Positions 52,205-57,538 of a stretch of DNA of 57,538 nt are shown one piece after another. Under the pieces are notes generated by a model. It worked only from the letters and a program-made list of their open reading frames with translations, did no database searches and was not told where the DNA came from. Numbering within the stretch: the stretch's first letter is position 1; each line of letters begins with the position of its first letter. Origin of the DNA: Bacteroidales bacterium. GTDB taxonomy: Bacteria; Bacteroidota; Bacteroidia; Bacteroidales; Muribaculaceae. The stretch is from contig QAMW01000027.1 in NCBI GenBank assembly GCA_003150235.1, positions 125,038 to 182,575 on the forward strand, in the 5' to 3' direction. The translations under genes were made by a program, and so were the position numbers.

Positions 52205-52399
52205 GTTGCGTGGGTATCGGGCGAGCTTCCACTCGCCCCCATGCAACGGCTTGCAAATCAATGCATAAATGCGTTGCCCAGAGGGCATCATCCGTGAATA
52301 GCCGTAGGTTGAGCGTAGCGAAACCTACGGGATGCAGGCATAAGCGTGGATGTTTCCGCAAGGAATCATCTTTTTTGCTCCGAGATTATTCCTTGTAAT
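52205..52399. repeat. Modular hairpin element, copy 2
   Basis: Order of parts: GGGCGAG CTTCCA CTCGCCC hairpin (52219-52238) followed by GCAACGGCTTGCAAATC, also found at 36746-36780; then TGCCC AGA GGGCA, CCGTAGGTT GAGCGTAGCGA AACCTACGG (52302-52330) and a TTTCCGCAAGGAATCATC half-stem. The last three correspond to the element at 36292-36421 with compensatory stem changes. No gene is seen from 52118 to 52469. Confidence 0.7.
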
Positions 52400-52411
52400 A
52401 AAAATCCGCAA

Positions 52412-52447
52412 ATTTCACATTTATGTGAAATAAATGTCATATCTTTG
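52412..52447 (+). promoter_or_regulatory. Promoter and palindromic operator of the toxin-antitoxin-like pair
   Basis: Perfect palindrome ATTTCACAT TT ATGTGAAAT (52412-52431) lies just upstream of the -7 element TATCTTTG (52440-52447). Binding of the XRE protein here would block the promoter. The element also shows that the ATG at 52434 is upstream of the transcript start. Confidence 0.6.
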
Positions 52448-52469
52448 TGTTGTAATTGAAAGGACTGTA

Positions 52470-52943
52470 GATATGAGCGAAGTAGAACTGGTTTTAGTCA
52501 ACGATACAGACAAGTGTACCATTTACACTATTCAGTTCTCGGAAGAATCCGAGACTGAATACGAGCGTTTTTATTCCAAATTCATTGAAGATGCTCAAAT
52601 GAATCAAGACTTGTTACGCATTGTACAACTTTTAGATAAGATTGCCGATGAAGGAGCGTTGGCACGTTTCTTCCGACCCGAGGGTAAGATGCGTGATTCT
52701 GTAGTGGCTCTTCCTGTGCTTCGCTCAAAACTCCGCCTATACTGTCTGCGTCTCTCCGACCGGATTCTTGTTCTCGGTAACGGAGGTGTTAAAAATTCGC
52801 GTACATACGAGGAAGATGATTCGTTGCGTGGGTATGTCCTGACGTTACAGAAATTTGAAGAATTGTTAAAAGAAGGACAACGCGACGGCACTGTAACTAT
52901 AACATCCAAGACAATCGAAACTGACAAAACATTTAAGCTATGA
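52470..52943 (+). CDS. Putative toxin-like protein (HigB/Gp49-like?) of a TA pair
   Basis: 157 residues from ATG at 52470. N-terminal acidic helices (SEEERFYSKF-like) precede a basic beta-rich core with KMRDSVVALPVLRSKLRLYCLRLSDRILVLGNGGVK, reminiscent of the RelE/HigB fold where substrate contacts are in that strand-loop. The family is not certain. It overlaps the XRE gene by 4 bases (ATGA), the toxin-first order of higBA operons. No other neighbour is co-directed within 300 bases. Confidence 0.55.
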   Translation, partial: DMSEVELVLVNDTDKCTIYTIQFSEESETEYERFYSKFIEDAQMNQDLLRIVQLLDKIADEGALARFFRPEGKMRDSVVALPVLRSKLRLYCLRLSDRILVLGNGGVKNSRTYEEDDSLRGYVLTLQKFEELLKEGQRDGTVTITSKTIETDKTFKL

Positions 52944-53203
52944 AGGATATTAGAAACAGATACCGGGAAATGGTCAGTCAGGTGCCACTTGAAATAAGGG
53001 AAGAGATTAACCTGTCTTTCGCTATATCCAATAAAATCGAAGCTCTTATGCAGGAGCGCGGACTTTCAAAGAAGCAGTTTGCCGACCAGATAGGTAAACG
53101 TCCGAGCGAGATAACCCGATGGCTGAGCGGACAGCATAATTTCACTGTCTCGACACTCGCCATGCTGTCGGCATTTTTCGGTAAATCCATAATCTCCGTA
53201 TAG
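52940..53203 (+). CDS. XRE-family HTH antitoxin-like regulator
   Basis: 87 residues. A helical N-terminus is followed by a compact helix-turn-helix (about 42-73; GLSKKQFADQIGKRPSEITRWL) of the HigA/XRE type. It probably neutralises the upstream protein and represses at the palindrome 52412-52431. The ATG overlaps the upstream stop by 4 bases. Confidence 0.75.
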   Translation: MKDIRNRYREMVSQVPLEIREEINLSFAISNKIEALMQERGLSKKQFADQIGKRPSEITRWLSGQHNFTVSTLAMLSAFFGKSIISV

Positions 53204-53522
53204 GTAAATGGATTTGATCCTATATCGGCTCATGAAAAAAATCTCTAACATGCCTTATTGGCTTGGGTATTTATACTTGTCGGTTGAATTAGTATCTTAA
53301 AATATTTATAATGGGAAAGTTGCACATATCCTGATATAAGGTTGATTAGCGGTAATCAAACCATTGATTACTATCATCGCCCCACTGCATTCAGGAAAAC
53401 TCCTCGACATATTCAAAGAATTTGCCGAGAATCGTGTAAATGACATCGGGAAAATGGTCAGGTCAAGTATGCACTAATTTAATTCATCCAACAGTGTTGT
53501 ATCTATCGTATAAAGAATTGCC
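53204..53522. other. Gene-free AT-rich stretch
   Basis: No gene with a start codon is seen. A short open stretch (about 53363-53479 on the plus strand, ending RSSMH stop) has no ATG start and may be a relic. Composition is clearly more AT-rich from here to 56.9 kb than to the left. Confidence 0.5.
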
Positions 53523-54092
53523 ATGATTGATAACCTAAGTTCAAACGAATCAGAACAATCTAACCAATTAGTCGTAATTAAAACGACAGACATCTGCGCA
53601 AAAGGAAGACATCTTGAGGATATCTTGTCAAACTTCTGCAATAATGATTTTTGCTATGATGGTGTCCAGTGTAAATGTATGGCTGCTTTTTTACAATCCC
53701 TCAAATATAAAGATGAGAAACAACAACGTGATATCTGCTTTACGTTTGGGGACTGTGTATCCAAATATTCAAACGCCGATTGGCAAAAAGACCAAATAGT
53801 ATGGTGGAAAGGACTTCCTATGGATCGACAGTCTCCTGAATACCTTGATTTTGTCAATGAAGCATATCAATCAATGTTTTTATGGTGCGGTCGTTTTCGT
53901 AATGCTCTGATGGAAACCGAAGGGAAGCAATTATTGTATGATAGTGGCAGGAAAGACCCATATAAAACGATTCTTACAGATCAGGAATTTTGTAAAATAC
54001 TTACTGATTTACGAGAGCACCATAAGGGGGAATCTCTCAATTATCCTAGGATGTGGCCCAGCAGTTATGGTGTTGATGAAGATTATGAGTGA
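53523..54092 (+). CDS. NADAR/YbiA-like orphan protein
   Basis: 189 residues. The blocks LSNFCNNDFCYDGV, an EHY-like MAAFLQSLKYKD helix, a W-rich middle (DWQKDQIVWWKG) and FRNALMETEGKQLLYDSG resemble the NADAR fold (SNF-YP, ExxxQxxKF, KFxxNxxLRxxLLxTG), which handles ADP-ribose-linked substrates. The match is by eye only. Codons are AT-rich compared with the chromosomal neighbours. No partner gene is adjacent; the TA-like pair is 320 bases upstream. Confidence 0.5.
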   Translation: MIDNLSSNESEQSNQLVVIKTTDICAKGRHLEDILSNFCNNDFCYDGVQCKCMAAFLQSLKYKDEKQQRDICFTFGDCVSKYSNADWQKDQIVWWKGLPMDRQSPEYLDFVNEAYQSMFLWCGRFRNALMETEGKQLLYDSGRKDPYKTILTDQEFCKILTDLREHHKGESLNYPRMWPSSYGVDEDYE

Positions 54093-54390
54093 TATTTCAA
54101 GTAGAATAATCCGATGTAAGATGGTTGTAACTAACTTTTGAAGAAATCTAAAGATTTAACAGTATTATCTATCTGACAGAATATTAATATTAAAAGAGAC
54201 CTGTGGTATCATTTCGGTATTTCCCTGTTGCCGAATTCTATATAATAAGTTAGGAGGGTCGATATATGACCCTTCCGGTTCAAACCGACTTTCATTCAAC
54301 ACGTAAAATATACAGGCATAAGTTTCAACTTGCAATTGGAATCTTTCCGGTGAGGTTTTTGCAGATGATTTTTATTTTTACATAATATAT
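54093..54390. other. AT-rich spacer without a gene
   Basis: Contains small hairpins (GGTC GATATAT GACC at 54257-54271, CGGTT CA AACCG at 54276-54287) but nothing that resembles a gene. Confidence 0.5.
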
Positions 54391-54421
54391 TTTGTAAGGG
54401 TCAAAAATTGTATTAAATTTG
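54391..54421 (+). promoter_or_regulatory. Consensus promoter of the candidate RNA
   Basis: TTTG (54391-54394), a 19-base spacer and TAAATTTG (54414-54421): a perfect match to the Bacteroidetes promoter. Transcription should start near 54428. Confidence 0.75.
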
Positions 54422-54427
54422 CAATTG

Positions 54428-54740
54428 CTGACCGTCCCCCCGGTTTTGTGGTTGGGGATTGGGAGGCGAAGACATAATGAAAAGCGTTTATCCGCGCTGA
54501 TTCTTGACACTTCGGAATTCTCGCAAAATTTCTATCTAAGTCAAGGATTGTGCAACGGTAGATGCCCGAGGATATGTAATTATCTTGCATTCGGTGTCGT
54601 GTTTCGTGAGAGACATAGCCAGATGCATTGATTGCATATACAAGCGTAGGGCTTCTTCGTTGCCGTCCAACTTAGATAGGGCAATGCGAGAAGCCTCGAA
54701 GTGTAGGACGGCAACAGATACAGATTCCTACGCTTTTGCT
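54428..54740 (+). ncRNA. Candidate structured non-coding RNA (about 310 bases)
   Basis: No reading frame of note occurs here. Paired regions: CTTGAC/GTCAAG enclosing about 34 bases (near 54504-54545); ATGCA/TGCAT hairpin (54623-54637); outer 9-bp stem AAGCGTAGG/CCTACGCTT (54642-54650, 54727-54735) followed by TT; and nested 10-bp stem GTTGCCGTCC/GGACGGCAAC (54659-54668, 54706-54715). GGCTTCT (54650-54656) could pair with AGAAGCC inside the inner loop as a pseudoknot. It has its own promoter. It might belong to a Bacteroidales RNA family already in Rfam; I cannot assign it. Confidence 0.6.
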
Positions 54741-54793
54741 GTATAACCCAATTTTAATGCCGACGAGGGGAAGACCAAGGCAATGGAAAAAAT

Positions 54794-55369
54794 ATGAGCC
54801 ATTCTTTTTTTAAGAATTTCGTGATTGCTCTTGTAACGCAAACGAAATTACCGATTCGACTAATTTTAGTCTGTACGTTATTCATTTTTTTATCTCCATT
54901 CAGAGTACAAGCTCAATTTTATGACTCAGTTGACGAAGTCCGGTTTTATGTGTATGATGATGCCTTTTCGAATCCCGCAAAATGGCATTGGCTTGTTTTC
55001 AATTTTAACGGAGAAAAAGCTGCAGTTATAAAAGAGTCTAGTTATTCTAGTTGTCATCCTATTTTAGAAGATGAGAATTATTTTGAAAAAAAGATACTTA
55101 ATCCTAGACAGATTGGGCTGTATAACTATAATAAGGTGGCGTCTGGAGGAGGGAAAGTCGTGTATGGATCGATGCCTGTGCCATTCCCGGAGTCATTGCA
55201 GCCTGGTAAAGGGTTTTATAATGCTTGCATATTCACTGATGATGGTCAGCATTTAGAATTAATAACAAACGTCGGGGTAGGGGCGGGGCAATACACACGT
55301 GTTTCGAAGGAGACATTTATCGAATTATACCTTGCCTACCTAAATAAAAAGAACGAAAGTTGGAGATGA
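54794..55369 (+). CDS. Secreted protein of unknown function
   Basis: 191 residues. Long N-terminus with a hydrophobic segment and cleavage-like site (FRVQAQ, near residue 41), then a beta-rich soluble domain (YDSVDEVRFYVY, WHWLVFNFNGEKAAVI, two cysteines far apart). No family recognised. It starts 53 bases after the candidate RNA and overlaps the next gene by 4 bases, so it heads a two- or three-gene operon. AT-rich codons suggest recent arrival. Confidence 0.6.
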   Translation: MSHSFFKNFVIALVTQTKLPIRLILVCTLFIFLSPFRVQAQFYDSVDEVRFYVYDDAFSNPAKWHWLVFNFNGEKAAVIKESSYSSCHPILEDENYFEKKILNPRQIGLYNYNKVASGGGKVVYGSMPVPFPESLQPGKGFYNACIFTDDGQHLELITNVGVGAGQYTRVSKETFIELYLAYLNKKNESWR

Positions 55370-56106
55370 GACGTAGCATAATCATACTAACAGTTTTGCT
55401 GATTTTTTGCCTTTCAAATTTTTCAATAAATGGACAAAATGTCAATTATTACAAATTGACCAGAATCGAGGATTATGGTAAGGTAGAAAATCAATGCACC
55501 GGAGGACAATTTGTAAAAATCAGTAAGAATGTATGTTTTGACTCCGATGCTCAGGGTAACTATGCCGGTAACGGCAAACTTTATCGAGATGCAAGTAATT
55601 CCACAGCAGATTATATTTATAAAGGACAATCATTTCATGGGAATGCAAAATATATTTTCAGTTATGATTATAAGAATCTGATTGTTGAAATAACCCCCCA
55701 ATTCAGGTATATATATAGGCTGGCGACACCCCCTTCCGGTGTTGCTACTTGCTCCTTGATAAAATCCGGGAAAAGCAGTTCTTCCGGTTCGAATGTAAGT
55801 ACCTATCCATCCCAAAATGGATATAATAATGGGTACAATGTATATTATAATGGTTCGAACTGCAATTCCAACTCTAATTCGAGTTCCACCACGAATCCCA
55901 ACTCAAATACCGTAGTTAGAAAATTCAAATGCGCTTATTGCAATGGAGTGGGTCGTATAGAAAAAAATGACAATGCTCCGGCTTCGTTCGGGATTAATAG
56001 ACCCAGGCAACGATGTAATGAATGTGGGACCTGGTATGATCCAACTGTGTTTACTCACTATCATCAGCAATGTAGTCATTGTGGTGGGACAGGTTATGCA
56101 AAATAA
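55366..56106 (+). CDS. Secreted protein with C-terminal DnaJ-like zinc-finger cysteines
   Basis: 246 residues from ATG at 55366 (ATGA overlap with the upstream stop). Signal peptide, a beta-rich domain (about 25-130), a Ser/Asn/Gly-rich low-complexity linker (about 135-185), then CAYCNGVG, CNECG and CSHCGGTG, which follow the CxxCxGxG pattern of the DnaJ zinc finger. Such a zinc finger outside the cytoplasm is unusual. Function unknown. The upstream start at 55360 would use TTG and is unlikely. Confidence 0.65.
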   Translation: MRRSIIILTVLLIFCLSNFSINGQNVNYYKLTRIEDYGKVENQCTGGQFVKISKNVCFDSDAQGNYAGNGKLYRDASNSTADYIYKGQSFHGNAKYIFSYDYKNLIVEITPQFRYIYRLATPPSGVATCSLIKSGKSSSSGSNVSTYPSQNGYNNGYNVYYNGSNCNSNSNSSSTTNPNSNTVVRKFKCAYCNGVGRIEKNDNAPASFGINRPRQRCNECGTWYDPTVFTHYHQQCSHCGGTGYAK

Positions 56107-56145
56107 GACATGCACATTATTAAACAAATATAATAAGTATTGGCA

Positions 56146-56841
56146 ATGGAGTTAAAAGAACTTGTCAAAGCACTCAATAAGAGAATAGTCCTAATCCCAT
56201 TGGGGATATTAGCGTCTATTGCAAGCATTGTCGGGGTAATCCATCAACTGCTACCGGAAAATCATGAGTTTGAAAATTTGATATCAGAATATGTGAATAC
56301 AGGTAATCATCTTAATCGCTATCAGGTTGACGACAGCATGTCTTCGGACAGTGTTATAATTAAAATGGAGCGTATTCAGGATGATATTGAGCTTTATATT
56401 AGGTCAATAGCAAAAATCAGCTCTAATTCTGATGAAAATAGTAATTTGGAAAATAGAATTGCAATTGCAAAACAGAATTTATTGGTTATAAGTGATGGCT
56501 ATGATATTGCGTGTCAATGTAGATCCGATTTATTGGACTTAGCTCTGACTGCAGATTCTTTGGCCCTTTCTAACATTGAGAAATATATTCCTTTGAACAA
56601 GCTTGACGAGAGCAATGACAGATCGAGTGCGTTCAATCAATATCTAAACAAAAAGAGAATTGAAATCGAGGAATATGCCGATTCTGGAAATCAAGACAAG
56701 ATGATGAAAACGCTTGAGCAGATATTTAGCTCGGAGGAACTTGCTGAATACCTTGCCAAGAATAAGTCTCTGTATATTGATATTTATGATTCTCTCAATC
56801 TTATGAAAAGAAAATATCATCAGCAATCAGGGTATAGTTAA
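56146..56841 (+). CDS. Membrane-anchored coiled protein of unknown function
   Basis: 231 residues from ATG at 56146. One membrane segment near the N-terminus (about 15-35; RIVLIPLGILASIASIVGVIH) and a long, largely helical, acidic C-terminal part. No motif recognised. It follows the zinc-finger protein by 39 bases and probably shares its transcript. Nothing is seen between it and the transposase except a likely insertion-sequence end. Confidence 0.6.
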   Translation: MELKELVKALNKRIVLIPLGILASIASIVGVIHQLLPENHEFENLISEYVNTGNHLNRYQVDDSMSSDSVIIKMERIQDDIELYIRSIAKISSNSDENSNLENRIAIAKQNLLVISDGYDIACQCRSDLLDLALTADSLALSNIEKYIPLNKLDESNDRSSAFNQYLNKKRIEIEEYADSGNQDKMMKTLEQIFSSEELAEYLAKNKSLYIDIYDSLNLMKRKYHQQSGYS

Positions 56842-56950
56842 TGCGAAATGGTGTTTTGAGTTAGTGCTGTCTGCTAAACCATATCGATGAGAAGATATGA
56901 GTCCCTACCCATGTCGTACGGATTCGCAGATTCTACCTGCAAGTGCAAAA

Positions 56951-57538
56951 TTAGGCAATAAATTTGAAGAACTCGGCGACGGGGGTTGAAAAACCAAGCT
57001 TCAACCTCGGTCGTCTGTTTATTTTAATGATAATCTCCTTGAGCATTTCGTCAGATATAGAATCAAAGTCCGTTCCTTTTGGGATGTATTGCCTTATTAA
57101 TTTGTTGTGGTATTCGATACAACCCTTTTCCCAGGAAGAATAAGGATGCGCAAAAAATATTTTGGTTCTCAGTCGCTTGGCTATGAGCAGATGCTCGGCA
57201 AACTCACTGCCGTTATCGGTGGTTATCGACCTGATTTTGCCTATATAAGGCAGCAGCATGAGAATGACTGTCTGCGCCAGAGCCTTGGCATTCTTTCCCT
57301 GTGGCAGTTTACGTGCCAGCGTAAAGTTGGTATTCCTTTCGACCAATGTCACGATTGCTCCCTTGCCATCCTTTCCGACAATTGTGTCCATCTCGAAATC
57401 ACCCGGTGTGGAGCCATCCCATTCAGCCGGACGGTCATCGATCATAGTGCGGTCCTGTACTGCCACATACGGAGCCGAGACCTGACGCTTTCGATGTTTG
57501 AGCTGATGGCGACAATGCTTCCATAGATCCCCTCCATT
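56951..57538 (-). mobile_element. IS30-family transposase, partial (window edge)
   Basis: The reading frame stays open to the last base of the window, so only the C-terminal 195 residues are visible. The catalytic DDE core is present: first D in FEMDTIVG, second D in TTDNGSEF, and E in EKGCIEYHNK, with the IS30-type GGDLWKHCRH and KLIRQYIPKGTDF blocks. The 3' end of the insertion sequence should lie between 56842 and 56950; its inverted repeat cannot be fixed without the other end. Confidence 0.92.

Noticed and set aside
52434..52469. Longer start for the toxin-like gene
   Set aside because: This part overlaps the -7 element and predicted transcription start, so it would not be on the mRNA.
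53363..53479. Short open stretch ending RSSMH stop
   Set aside because: No start codon and no recognised domain; may be a gene relic but cannot be supported as a gene.
54428..54740. tmRNA, 6S RNA, group II intron or OMEGA RNA
   Set aside because: No tRNA-like TPsiC/acceptor end, no 6S-type central bubble, no intron domain V and no IscB/TnpB or reverse transcriptase gene next to it.

Overview
The window looks like a chromosomal segment from a gut Bacteroidales bacterium, most likely Muribaculaceae-like. The signs are Bacteroidetes promoters (TTTG, about 20 bases, TAnnTTTG) with weak Shine-Dalgarno signals, a hybrid two-component regulator, many SusD-era style secreted glycosidases and lipoproteins, glycine-lipid synthesis genes, and the gene order rpoN, PAP2-like, purE, ispG. 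Placement at family level is inference.

Region 1 (7-23568) is an arabinoxylan/xylan utilisation locus without visible SusC/SusD. On the plus strand are a CE1-type esterase, a GH43-CBM6-GH8 fusion, a second GH43, GH127, GH97, a lipoprotein GH43 and an SGNH acetylesterase, then a propeller lipoprotein with one CxxCH. On the minus strand are a DUF6057 membrane protein overlapping a 1348-residue hybrid sensor, and a separate operon with a beta-helix-like protein and a GH10 xylanase that share an N-terminal module. Together they would remove acetyl/feruloyl groups and arabinose, galactose and xylose decorations, and cut the backbone.

Region 2 (23764-29488, minus) is a four-gene operon: a six-hairpin glycosidase lipoprotein, a GH13 amylase, a YfcE-type phosphoesterase and a SPOR lipoprotein. 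Region 3 (29657-36092) has obgE-pgeF, followed by an outer-membrane receptor plus LytS/LytTR two-component cassette bounded by an exact 34-bp direct repeat, then a DUF6291 gene. The repeat carries the 3' ends of both pgeF and the DUF6291 gene, as if the cassette had been inserted between two convergent genes.

Region 4 (36167-41249) contains a dense field of structured repeats followed by the rpoN-PAP2-purE-ispG operon. Region 5 (41311-45745, minus) holds glsA-glsB-wzi-lipocalin and a thioredoxin-fold protein without CxxC. Region 6 (46172-52087, plus) holds a DcaP-like porin, RNase P RNA with its promoter and terminator, zupT, and a TonB receptor plus lipoprotein whose promoter is covered by palindromes.

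Region 7 (52090-57538) is accessory and visibly AT-rich from about 53.2 kb: structured repeats, a toxin-antitoxin-like pair with a palindromic operator in its promoter, a NADAR-like orphan, a candidate structured RNA with a consensus promoter and terminator-like stem, three genes for secreted or membrane proteins of unknown function, and a partial IS30 transposase at the edge.

The most unusual signals are the repeat-flanked receptor/two-component cassette, the candidate RNA at 54428-54740, and modular intergenic elements whose stems change sequence while keeping base pairing.
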